Source of the DNA: Linnemannia schmuckeri
Lineage: Eukaryota; Mortierellomycota; Mortierellomycetes; Mortierellales; Mortierellaceae
Length of the DNA stretch: 64,000 nucleotides
Assembly: GCA_029449235.1 (NCBI GenBank)
Contig: JANATG010000001.1
Coordinates: 2,356,001-2,420,000 of the forward strand
Reading direction: 5' to 3'
Both the position numbers and the translations under genes were made by a program. Positions 36,512 to 46,553 of the stretch are shown here, in pieces. Every line of letters starts with the position of its first letter. The first letter of the stretch is position 1. The notes beneath the pieces were generated by a model, which did not search any database, was not told where the DNA came from, and worked only from the letters and a program-made list of their open reading frames with translations.

Positions 36512-38158
36512 ATGACATCAGGACAACACTCACATTCAGTTGTTGACCGCATCCCCACAGAACTACTCCTCGCCATCGGGCAGTTTCTCGACGGAACTTC
36601 CCTCGTCGACTCTCTTCAAGTCTGCCGTCAGTGGTACCATACCCTTCAACCCCTCGTCTGGTTCACCATTTCCGAATATCAATGGCACTTGAAATCCTTC
36701 CCCATTCAGCCCGACATCAACCCCTCCAGGGACCTGGCTCTCTTTTCCCATCTCCCTCTCGTACGACAAATAGCTTGGGCAGAGAATAATATCATCTCCT
36801 CCAAGAAGGGCTCTAAGATCGTTTTGAATCGCCAGTTTTCGGTCGCAAGACTCGTCTGGTTGCTGCAAAGGACACCCAACCTGGCCATTCTTTCGCTAAG
36901 ACGATACTGTGATGGGTTTTCTCCTGTCTTTTATCAAACCCTTACGGATCTGCTCAACTTGAGGAGACTCCACATCCAAGTAGCCTTCCCCAAGACACGG
37001 ATCCCGATCGAGAACATGTTTTCGTTATTCTCGCGATTGGACGAACTGCATCTCGCTGGGTCCTGGTACACTCACGAGAAGTCGACCGAGCCGTTGTCAC
37101 CGAGTGAGAAGACGGTGACTCCGTGGAGACTCAAGTCGCTCAAGTGCACTCGTCTCGACCTGGCGCTCACTCAATACTGTCCCAACCTGATTTTTTTTGA
37201 GATGCACTCGTTTGAACACAGAGTTGGCATTCCTCCTGTTTCTCTTCGATTTCTCCTGAAGTGTCCCAAGCTCAAAACTGTCAAGTTGCCTAGCTATACT
37301 CGTCCAGACGACCTTGTCGATATGGTCGAGACCTTTCGATCCTTGAAGGCGCTGCGGTCGTTGTTCTTCAATGTTCACTTGAGAGAGGAGCTCGAGTTCC
37401 TGTGTGCACCTGATTTTCGCTCGGACAAAGTGCAACAATCGACTAATCCTTGTAGTTCATCTCACCCTTTGTCAGCCCCTGAGCCAGATCAAGAGCCGCT
37501 ATCGGTGCCTTTGCTGGAACACCTGCACATCGGTCAAATCACTGTAGGCGTGGGCCGAGAAGATTCTTTCCGAATGCTCCGCAACATCCTCAAGACCCGC
37601 GTCAACCTCAAGTCTTTCCGAATGACTGGAGGACCCATTGACCCCACCCAGCTCTTTGCACAACCAGGTCAAGAAACCCACGACAGCTGGGGTTGCAAGG
37701 ATCTCAGGTCCTTGTCCTTTTCTCTGCCAGGATCTATGTACGTCAGGACACAGGAGGAACAAACATTGTTTTGGAGTCCCATCTACCGACAGATCGGGCA
37801 GCTGCCCAAGCTCCAGTCACTGACGATCATTTGCTTTACTGTCCAAAAGGACAAGAGCTGCGGAATCCACCAACTGGCGGGGGCGACGAGTCTGAGATGG
37901 TTGGTTCTGCGTGGTTGCGAGGCGGCCGAGTGGATGCGCGAGGAGATTCTGGATCTGGTGAGTGCTTTGCCTAAACTCGAGAACCTGCAGCTCAAGCCAC
38001 TCCGGAAGGGTAATTTCCCGCAGATCAAGTCGTGGTTGTGTGAGGCTGGACGGTCGGATATCATCTTTGGCGAGCAGTGGGAATGCAAGCAGTCTGGTGT
38101 TGATATTGCGCGCTGTGATCGGAATGACTATCATATTCGTTATCCAGACCTGTTTTAA
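36512..38158 (+). CDS. F-box protein (paralogue B of a head-to-head pair)
   Basis: A single exon gives 548 residues from the ATG at 36512. The frame is open further upstream but holds no other ATG, and that stretch is pyrimidine-rich leader. The F-box lies at residues about 10-55, with IPTELLLAIGQFLDGTSL and CRQWYHTL. The remainder has leucine-rich segments and shares FAQPGQE and IYRQIGQLPKLQSL with the neighbouring minus-strand gene at 33250-34950. The two genes diverge from a 1.6-kb region, so an inverted duplication is likely. The probable role is as substrate adaptor of an SCF ubiquitin ligase; the target is unknown. Confidence 0.88.
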   Translation: MTSGQHSHSVVDRIPTELLLAIGQFLDGTSLVDSLQVCRQWYHTLQPLVWFTISEYQWHLKSFPIQPDINPSRDLALFSHLPLVRQIAWAENNIISSKKGSKIVLNRQFSVARLVWLLQRTPNLAILSLRRYCDGFSPVFYQTLTDLLNLRRLHIQVAFPKTRIPIENMFSLFSRLDELHLAGSWYTHEKSTEPLSPSEKTVTPWRLKSLKCTRLDLALTQYCPNLIFFEMHSFEHRVGIPPVSLRFLLKCPKLKTVKLPSYTRPDDLVDMVETFRSLKALRSLFFNVHLREELEFLCAPDFRSDKVQQSTNPCSSSHPLSAPEPDQEPLSVPLLEHLHIGQITVGVGREDSFRMLRNILKTRVNLKSFRMTGGPIDPTQLFAQPGQETHDSWGCKDLRSLSFSLPGSMYVRTQEEQTLFWSPIYRQIGQLPKLQSLTIICFTVQKDKSCGIHQLAGATSLRWLVLRGCEAAEWMREEILDLVSALPKLENLQLKPLRKGNFPQIKSWLCEAGRSDIIFGEQWECKQSGVDIARCDRNDYHIRYPDLF

Positions 38159-38871
38159 TTATGTTTTTAGTCCTGACCAAACGCGAAACATGATGACAAG
38201 AGTCCGCTCCTGAATTTAATCGCGTTCTTTTTGTTAATTCCCTCTCCTCCCTCTTTTGCTTTACGTTCCTTCTTCTGTTGCTCGTCAGTTGCATTTCTTT
38301 CTACTTGCTGTCAAAAACAGTCGAAAGACGTGTTCTGTCGCTCTACTTGCCCTTCGCTGTTTGCATGGTTCACTCTCGCGACAATGTCATTTTCAGTCTT
38401 TTTTTTTCGATTTCCCTTTTCACTTATTGCCTGACAAAAAAAATCGCGTTTGCTTTTTGCCACCAAAGGTTCGCAAACCGACCAACAACTTCGAGTTTGC
38501 TATTCATACACAGTTCTGGGTCGCTCTTTCTCTCTCGCTCCCTTTCTTTGTCAGTCCTTCAGTGTGCCTCTCACTCATACTCAATCGATTACTCGCATTG
38601 AAAGCATCCATTGCCAGTGCTTTCCCTCCTTCCCTTTTGTCCGTCCTCCAAATTTCCACCTCGTTTTCGCTCTTTCTTTCACGACCTACAGCTAATATCT
38701 CCTACATAAACTATCCTTTTCGTTGACAAAAATAACAAAAAAAAAAAAAAGGCCCAGAAACGGCCTGCTTTTGGACCAATTTTTGCCCTTTGTGCTCATT
38801 TCTAAGTATTTTCAGGGGGGTACTAGTATAAGGGCTCAAGAGCGAAGTTTCGTTGTTACGTTATGTGTCTG
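38159..38871. other. Intergenic region before the tRNA
   Basis: This is the 3' flank of F-box gene B, with C/T-rich and T-run sequence and a 14-base A-run near 38737-38750. No gene was recognised. Confidence 0.5.
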
Positions 38872-38953
38872 GTCGACTTCGGATAGTGGTTATTCCGTAA
38901 GGTTTAGGCCCTTTACCTTGATTGGTGCATGGGTTCGAATCCCATAGTCGACA
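38872..38953 (+). tRNA. Probable tRNA-Leu (anticodon UAG), type II
   Basis: The acceptor stem pairs perfectly (GTCGACT at 38872-38878 with AGTCGAC at 38946-38952), followed by discriminator A. The T arm is ATGGG-TTCGAAT-CCCAT, with a consensus B box. The anticodon loop TTTAGGC (38903-38909) gives UAG and matches the loop usual in tRNA-Leu(UAG). A variable arm ACC-TTGATT-GGT (38915-38926) fits a type II tRNA. The D arm GGA...TCC is short, and the anticodon stem TAAGG/CCTTT has a T-T mismatch at its base, so a degenerate copy or tRNA-derived element is possible. Confidence 0.65.
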
Positions 38954-38968
38954 CATTTGAAAAGACAC

Positions 38969-38976
38969 TTTTTTTT
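38969..38976 (+). terminator. Pol III T-run terminator after the tRNA
   Basis: Eight consecutive T residues lie 16 bp after the tRNA 3' end, as expected for RNA polymerase III termination. Confidence 0.6.
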
Positions 38977-40069
38977 GTTTTGTTTCTTGGACCATTGGAA
39001 GAGTGAGTGAGAGAGGGAAAGGTGCAATGGAGGGGCATTGATACCTTTTGTTCTTTTTTGTGATTATAGATGGGGTGTAAGTGTGTATTTTTGGGCAGAT
39101 CACATTTTTTTGTTCTGTTTTTGGGCGACAATCGAACCGCTGCCTACTACAGGAATGATTTTTATTTGAATCAGTATCACTGCCGACACCCCGAAGAGAG
39201 AGAGAGAGAAAGAACGAGCAAAGGTAAAGAGGTACAGGCTGGAAGCGAAGTTAAGGGTAGGTTGTCTGTTCTTTTGAGTACGACGTGTTCATGTTCACTT
39301 GCCAGATCGGCTGGTTGAGAAGAAGGAGGGAGGAGGAGGGAGAAGAGCAGGATGAAGGATGAATATGTCTCTGAAAAGGAAAAAAAAGTGTCTCTTTGGG
39401 TTGCATGTTTACTGTATGTGATGAAATGGATCTTTCAGCTGGTGTGACAGTTGGATGGGCGAAGTGTATTGTTGTCAATGAACATGCCATGCGTGTTCAT
39501 TGAAACCTGCAGGTCTAGACGGGCCATTTTTTGGTAGTTACACCTCACAGCACAGGAGGAAAGCCATTGGTAGTTGTTGTGTCCATAAGCCGGCAGCAGT
39601 GACATTTTTTTGGGGAAGAAGCGCCTGGAGAGGGAGTGAACATCGTCTACGGCTGGCAGCCGAGAGGCTGAGGGCTTGAGAGAGTTGGGCCCGCTTTATA
39701 TGCCTGAATTAAGGTTGAGTGCCCCTTTGTGGAGACCACAGATGGATAGACAGAGAGACAAAGTGAGAAGAATGTCACTTTGTAGCGTGGGCGATGGATC
39801 TTGCTTGCTTTCTCGATTCACTAACACGAGGGAAACAACCACGTAGCCGAAGACAAAGACAAAGGAGAGCGAGAGCGAGAGTACAAGAACCCATCAGTCG
39901 GTTCTCTTACTCCTCTTCTTTTTTTTTTTTTTTTTTTTCTTTTTTAGTGATCAGTTTTCATTCTTCTGTCCATCGCAACTCTCATTCATTCCTCTTTACC
40001 TTCTTTCTCTTCTCATTCACCCTCCTCCTCTCGACCCTACCCAACCGAACTACATACGCACATATAAAG
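38977..40069. other. Intergenic and 5' leader region of the acyl-CoA oxidase gene
   Basis: No gene was seen. The last 180 bp before the ATG at 40070 are C/T-rich with a T-run around 39920-39937, typical of leaders here. CATATAAAG lies just before the start, too close to be a conventional TATA box. Confidence 0.5.
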
Positions 40070-42566
40070 ATGGCTGAATCACAGAACAAGAGGGATCTGG
40101 CCCATGCCAGGACAAAGATCAACTTTGACGTCAAGGACATGACCAACTTCCTCTACGGTGGTGAGGCCAACGTTGAGCAGCGCCGTTACATCATCGACCT
40201 CATCGCCAAGGACCCCGTCTTCAACAAGGACGACTGGTATGTTATCTACCCTCCTTAGTACTTTGCCCAATCTACCAATCCACCAATGCAAAGCACGGCC
40301 CCTTCCCTTTCACTATCATACGCACCGTCTTGCTTACCGATCTGATTTCTTGTGTTACTTCTTGATTGTAGGGGTTGGCTGAACCATACCGATGCAGTCA
40401 AGCGTGGTATTGCCATGTCCACCCGTCTTGCTGAGATCAAGATGGAGCACGACCTCAATGACCTCGACTTTGCCACCATGATGGAGGCCATCGATGACAC
40501 CCTCCCCGTACGTCTCTTTTCTCTTTACTGCTCATGCACATAAGTTATGAGTAAATCAAAAAACTGGACGGTTTCATAACCATTACATCTCCTTGTACAA
40601 ATAGATCGTGCTGCACAACGGTGCGTTCATTCCTGTCATCACATCGCAAGGAACCGAGGAGCAGATTGAAAAGTGGATCCCCCCTGCAGAAAAGTTCCAG
40701 ATCATCGGATGCTACGCCCAGACAGAATTGGGTCACGGATCCAACTTGTCACAGCTCGAGACCACCGCCACGTTTGTCAAGGAGACGGACGAGTGGGAGA
40801 TCAACAGCACATCATTCACGGCTGCCAAGTGGTGGATCGGAGGCTTGGGTGCTCTTTGCACCCACGCCGTCGTCCAGGCTAGGATCTTTATCGAGGGCAA
40901 AGATTATGGTGCTCACGTCTTTGTGGTTCCTCTTCGCTCCCTTGACGACCACAAGCCCTTCCCTGGTATTGAGATTGGAGATATCGGACCCAAGGCGTAC
41001 AACGGCTTCAATAAGATGGACAACGGCTGTAAGTATCTTCTGTAGGTCGTGTATGTATAATTCGCGTCGTTTTTTCTCCTCTTATTTCCTGGTGACTAAC
41101 AACATTCATTTGTAATGAACGATGACAATAGTTGCTCGTTTCAACAAGTACCGCATCCCTCGCGAGAACATGTTGATGCGCTTCTCCAAGGTCTCCAAGG
41201 AGGGTGTCTACACCAAGCCTCCTCATTCCAAGGTAACAACGTCTTCATACTATTTTTGAAACCATTGCCCGCGTTCTTATTCAACGCCGAGATACTAATA
41301 TATTACCCACTTTCTCATTCTTTACAGCTCGCATACGGATCAATGGTGTTGTTGCGCTCGGTTTTGATCAAGCAGATGGCCCTCTACCTCTCCAGAGCAG
41401 TCACCGTCTCGACACGCTACTTGACCGTTCGTCGCCAGTTCAACAACCCCACCTCCCGCAACGACAGCGACCTCAACCCTGGCTTGGAGACCCAGGTTAT
41501 CAACTACCCTATGGTCCAGAACCGTCTCTTCCCCATGATCGCCCAGTCCTACGCCCTCTTTGCTGCTGGATCGGTCATGATGGAGATGTATATTGGACTC
41601 ATGACTGGCCTCTCTTCTGGCAACATTGGTGCTCTGGCCGAGGTCCACGCCATGTCATCGGCCTTGAAGTCGTACTGCACTACCTTTGCCGTTGCTGGTG
41701 TTGAGGAGAGCAGAAAGTTGATGGGAGGACATGGGTTCTCGTACTTTACTGGAATTGCCCATTTATTTGCCTCGACTGTTCCCTCCAACACCTATGAGGG
41801 AGACAACTATGTCCTTACACAGCAGATGGCTCGCTACCTCCTTAAGGAGGTCAAGACTGCACGCACCAACCCTGACCAGGTCACTCCTTACTCCAAGTAC
41901 TTGCTCCTGGGATTGAACAAGTCTGCCTTTGCTCGGTCGACCTGCTCGGTTGCCCTGCCCGAGGACTGGCTCAACCTTGCTGTCCAGTTGGCTGCCTTTG
42001 AGCATCGCTGTGCTCGTCTCGCCTATGAGTTGAGCGATGCTGTTGAGCAAGGGGGGCTTGATACTGCCAACCCCAAGACTTGGTCAGACCACAACATTGA
42101 GTGCTACCGCATCTCGCATGCTCACGCCCAGTATGTCATGGTCCTCTGGTTTATCCAAGCTGTCCGTGACGCCTCTAACCCGGAGACTGAGGTTGAGCGT
42201 CGTGCCGAGCCAGCATCGGTCAAGGTCCTCGAACGTCTGTCGAACCTTCACGCTCTCCACACCATCCAAACCAATTTGGCTGACTTTGTAGAGGATGGAT
42301 ACTTCTCCCCCGCGCAGTGCCAGTCCCTCCGTGCGCAGGTCAAGAACATTGTCGCCTCGTTGGCGGATGACGCTGTTGGACTGGTTGATGCGTTTGACCA
42401 CCCTGACTTTTTGCTCAACAGCGCCCTTGGTGCTACCGATGGTGATGCGTACAAGAGACTGTGGGATAAGGCCCAGTCTGAACCCCTGAACAGGCGTCAG
42501 GTCTGTGATGGCTATGAGGAGTACATTCGTCCTCTGTTGAAGAAGCATGGCGAGTTCAAGCTGTAA
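40070..42566 (+). CDS. POX1: Acyl-CoA oxidase (peroxisomal beta-oxidation, first step)
   Basis: Five exons, 40070-40236, 40372-40507, 40605-41028, 41132-41232 and 41328-42566, give 688 residues, normal for the family. Seen are the N-terminal helical domain, the flavin and substrate segment CYAQTELGHGSNLSQLET with EWEINS and KWWIGGLG, the FNKYRIPRENML stretch after intron 3, and TYEGDNYVL with Glu433 as the probable catalytic base. The enzyme oxidises fatty acyl-CoA to trans-2-enoyl-CoA and passes electrons to oxygen, making hydrogen peroxide. The protein ends in HGEFKL: the final tripeptide FKL is not a standard PTS1, although Lys-Leu is kept. Yeast Pox1 enters peroxisomes without a PTS1, so localisation there remains likely. 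Start and splice sites are clear. Confidence 0.95.
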
Positions 42567-44008
42567 ATACCTTAGTCGTTTTTTTTAGAACATAGATAAA
42601 TCAATACTTTCAGATAAAGTTGTCGGGATACCCTCTTCTCTCTCCTTTCAATTAGAGCCGACAACACCTTTTTTTGATCCTTGGATGGCTATCAAAGTAA
42701 AGAAGCACTTTTTTTTTTGGCCAACAGTAACCGGCAGGCATCAATCGATATCTTTTTGTGTTCTTGTGTTCTTGTTTTTCTCCATCGTCATTCGTGTGCG
42801 CCTACCTGCTTCATCACTATCTATCAAGCCCTTGGTGTGGCACATGGGTACTATTATTACCTTTTCACACTGCAACAAAATAAAGAGTAATTAAAGCCAC
42901 ACTCCTCGTTCTAATCTGTGTGCTCCTTTAATATTAGTCCGCTGGTTGCATCCTTTTCGCATCCTTCTTACTCTCTCTCAGTTTGTTCCATGCCGGAATC
43001 AGGATATTGTGAAGCCGCCTCGGTCATCGACATCGACTTTGACAATTAATTAAAAATTGAAATGATCAGGCTGTCGCCTCGAGCGATTTCCTCGTTAAAG
43101 ACGAAGGACCCATTCTGTGAGCTCTCAAGTTGTACGAGGGGAAGGGAGATTCAATGGCGAAGTAAGTAGTTTTCGACCGCCAAAATCCGCGAGAAGATCT
43201 TCATCCCACATCCGTATCTTGCCTTCGGTCGTCAACATACACACTCATAAACGCGAAGTCATGCGACAGGCATTTCGATCATCGTACCCCGGGACCTAGT
43301 TTTTAAACGGCCTGATTCTCATTAACCTGGAATGCCTTGCAATTTTGGGTCCGTAGATCAAGCAAGACCATGTGCCAATAAAAGGTATACACTTAATTAT
43401 CTTGCGCGACATCTAAATATTGCTGTATCACTTGCGACCAAACATGGAGCCTGAAAAATAAAAGGTCAAAAAAGACAGCTTTTCATATCGCCTTACTGTT
43501 TGCGATGCTGCCCAAAAACTCGAGGTTTTTTTGTGTATACAAAAAAAAGTCAACCCGAGGATCGTGATGGACATTCCTGGAACCGCCACTGCGCAATATC
43601 GAGAGTCTGAACTACCATCATCTCCTATAATAGTCAGGATCGAAAATAGAGTGAAGAGGAGAGGGGTTGTTTGATTGGTGGATAGTGTTACGAACGTCGC
43701 CTGGATGGATCGCGCCAATTCTTTATGTCCACCTCATCGTGGACCCGGATCATCTAATAATTATCGAAGTAGCTTTTTTTCCTTCATTTTTTTTTGTTTT
43801 CCAATTTACAAAAGTATTCTTCACTCTCCTTAAGGTCAGTTACCAATACTTTTACAAATATCTCTTTTTAATTGCCTCTCAGTCCCTACAAGTATATTTC
43901 ACTCGCAAGTTTTATTCCACTCTCGTAGCACTCACTTTTGTTCTCACTTTTTTCGCGCTATTTTTTTTCTTTGAATGTACAACTACCCCTGCTTCTACAA
44001 AATAAGTT
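42567..44008. other. Intergenic region between acyl-CoA oxidase and the third F-box gene
   Basis: This is the 3' flank of two convergent genes, AT-rich, with AATAAAG near 42880 as a possible polyadenylation signal. No gene was recognised. Confidence 0.5.
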
Positions 44009-46381
44009 TCAATAAAAAGTCCTACGAACAAGCGCCCGAAAAAAAGTATCAGGGACCAACTGCTGGATCGCCTCCTCACGACGTGAGAGTCCATATCGGT
44101 TCGGACGGTAGAGAGCAATCTTTTGAAGATGCGGCCAGCACTTGATCACATCTTCTTTTCCTTCTCCTGCTACTTTGTTCAGCTCATTCATGACATTAAT
44201 GATATCCTGCACATGTCCCAGGTTCTCCAATGCCATCCGCAAATCTTGTTCATCGTCACAGTCGTTGTGGTCATCGTCGGCGTTGTTAGTAGGTCGAAGG
44301 CGTCCGGTCTTGGCTCCACAAGCAGTGCATGTCAGGTATCGTGGAGGTACAGTCACCTCAGCCCTACTCCGTAAGGCTGTAGACCTCTCCACCATCGACC
44401 CAGTCTCATTCTGCTCTAACCCAGCAATTACACTCATCCTCTCCCTCCTCCTGCCTTCCACATCCACCTCCTCAGACCCCAACATCCAAGTCAGCTCCCA
44501 CGGCTCATAAAACACCCTACGACAAACCGCATCCACACTCAGTCGCTCCAAAAAATGCAACCGACTCAGTAAGCAGAACCCGCCCTCGAATGCTAAATAC
44601 AATTTAGACTCATGGACGTTGTAGTTCGCACTATCCACAAGACTGGTATCAATCTGGAGGTCGCGTAGTTCGGGTAAGACGAGGGAGATGTAACCGAATA
44701 GGATCCGGGTTCGGAGATGCAGGATTTCTAAGGTGGGTGGGTAGTAGTGGCTTTGGGTTTGACTGCTGCATCGGAAGGCCATGTGAAGAGAGCGGAGGTT
44801 TCTGCATTTCCAGATTGGAGGTGATGGTGAGCTTGTAGTGATTGTTGTTGGTACTGGCACTACCATAGCAGCAGATGGAATGACGGCAGTATTGACAGCG
44901 GCCCCATGACCTGCTCCTGTTCCTGCTCCTGCTCCAGTACCAGTCTCGGTTCCAGCATTGTACGCAGCAATGGTGGCATCAACAAGTTCGTGGATATCGA
45001 AATGGCCGACCAAGAATGCAGTTCGGGGAGCCTTAAGATGCAACAGATGCGGAGACTCACACAAGTACTGGTGCAACTTGCATCCTGTCATCGGACAACG
45101 CGCAATCTTGCTGCTGTGCAGCTCTAGAGTAGTGACGACATTAGGGATCTGGACTAGGGTTTGGAAGGCAAAGGGCGGCAAGTCGGCTGAGGTCCAGAAA
45201 CTCCATTCGTTCGTTCGTGAGTGACAAATCTCCTTCCGGATCTCGTCTAGTCGTGCAGCAGCGGCGGAAGGGGGTTCGTTATCGAGCGAGTAGTGGAATG
45301 AGCTGAGGGTGATTCCGTGGCGTTTGAGTGCCTCCTTGAGTTGTGAGAAGAATGTGGCGATATTAGTAGCAGCCGATGAAGGAGAAACCTCTCTTGATAG
45401 TTGTTGGTTGGTTCGTGGGGCGGAGAGTTGAATCAATTTGAGTTGTTGGAGGTCGGGAGTAAATGAGAGCAAGTCTTTGAGACCAGAGAGTTCGACGCTA
45501 GTGTTCCCCAGTACGACCGATCGCAATGGTAGCGATGACGGGTGAAGTTGATGTGATGATTCGTCATTCTTGCCCTTATCCTTGTTGCTCCTGTCCTTGC
45601 TGTTGTTGAGGTTATTGCTGTCGACGACATGACCAAACGGAATCCACGACCAGTTCAATTCCACTGCACCAACGGAAAGCGACGAGACATGGACCTGCTC
45701 AAGAAGAGGGCAAGCCAAAAGGACAGAACCCATCGAGACCGAGCACCGAGCATGCGTATGCATTTCCAGAATAGTCAACGAGGGCAGCAGCGGCAGCAGA
45801 GTCCTGGTCGCCAACCCCAAATCAATCGCCCCTCCCAGTTCCAACTTTTGAAGATTCTGAAACACCAATCTCCTTCCCCCTTCTTCGAGACTCCTGTGGC
45901 GATGTCGATCCCGTTCCTGTCCCTGAAGACGGAGACGTTGACACCGATGCTCATAATCCCTCCGAACCGCACCAACAAATCTCTGCCAAGGTTCACTCGA
46001 CTCAATCCCACCCCTCCGATCCGGCCTCGAGTACCAACAAAGCCCAAACGCACCGGGTAATCGTGCCAAGACCCTATCGACCTCCTTGTTGTTGTTGCTA
46101 GCCCGAGTATCATCCCAGACGACTTCCCGAACGGAGAGACGAGGTAGGCTTATCAGGCACCATACTCGACAGACAAGGACCACCGACCGACGCAGCGCTG
46201 GTTCATCGAGGTACGAGAATACCTCGGCCAGAATCTCGGGAATGTCGAAGATTGTTGTTGTTGCTGTTGTTCTGGAATTGTTCCTATTGCTGTTATCCCA
46301 CGGTAAGTTGCCAGTATCGGAAAAATTGAAATGCTGACAGCAGTGCATTGAAGAGAGCATTCGCAGGGCATAGTTCCACAT
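44009..46381 (-). CDS. F-box-type protein with LRR-like repeats
   Basis: A single exon gives 790 residues. An F-box-like segment lies near residues 42-90, with IFDIPEILAEVFSYLDEPAL and CRVWCLISLP. Several leucine-rich segments follow, as does a Gly-Thr-Ala repeat near residue 480 and, toward the end, a CTACG pair of cysteines that could belong to a small metal site. It is not obviously close to the F-box pair at 33-38 kb beyond the F-box. The likely role is as adaptor of an SCF ubiquitin ligase, target unknown. Its start is only 172 bp from the stop of the upstream TBC gene on the same strand. An ATG seven codons downstream of the chosen one is an alternative start. Confidence 0.78.
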   Translation of the reverse strand: MWNYALRMLSSMHCCQHFNFSDTGNLPWDNSNRNNSRTTATTTIFDIPEILAEVFSYLDEPALRRSVVLVCRVWCLISLPRLSVREVVWDDTRASNNNKEVDRVLARLPGAFGLCWYSRPDRRGGIESSEPWQRFVGAVRRDYEHRCQRLRLQGQERDRHRHRSLEEGGRRLVFQNLQKLELGGAIDLGLATRTLLPLLPSLTILEMHTHARCSVSMGSVLLACPLLEQVHVSSLSVGAVELNWSWIPFGHVVDSNNLNNSKDRSNKDKGKNDESSHQLHPSSLPLRSVVLGNTSVELSGLKDLLSFTPDLQQLKLIQLSAPRTNQQLSREVSPSSAATNIATFFSQLKEALKRHGITLSSFHYSLDNEPPSAAAARLDEIRKEICHSRTNEWSFWTSADLPPFAFQTLVQIPNVVTTLELHSSKIARCPMTGCKLHQYLCESPHLLHLKAPRTAFLVGHFDIHELVDATIAAYNAGTETGTGAGAGTGAGHGAAVNTAVIPSAAMVVPVPTTITTSSPSPPIWKCRNLRSLHMAFRCSSQTQSHYYPPTLEILHLRTRILFGYISLVLPELRDLQIDTSLVDSANYNVHESKLYLAFEGGFCLLSRLHFLERLSVDAVCRRVFYEPWELTWMLGSEEVDVEGRRRERMSVIAGLEQNETGSMVERSTALRSRAEVTVPPRYLTCTACGAKTGRLRPTNNADDDHNDCDDEQDLRMALENLGHVQDIINVMNELNKVAGEGKEDVIKCWPHLQKIALYRPNRYGLSRREEAIQQLVPDTFFRALVRRTFY

Positions 46382-46553
46382 GATTGGTGCGTCGGTAATC
46401 TAGTGACTGTGAAAAAATGCAATTTTGGGGGTTTGGAGTTTGCGGATGGGTAAATGGGTAAAGGAAAAGAAAAAGAAAAAAAGGAAGGAAAGGAAAAGAA
46501 GGATGGAGAAATACAAAAAAAAGGAGGTTTGTATTGGATGGTTGGATGACGAG

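Noticed and set aside
38872..38953. Type I tRNA with a small intron
   Set aside because: No placement gave an anticodon stem pairing with a five-base variable loop, while the type II leucine fold explains the extra length.
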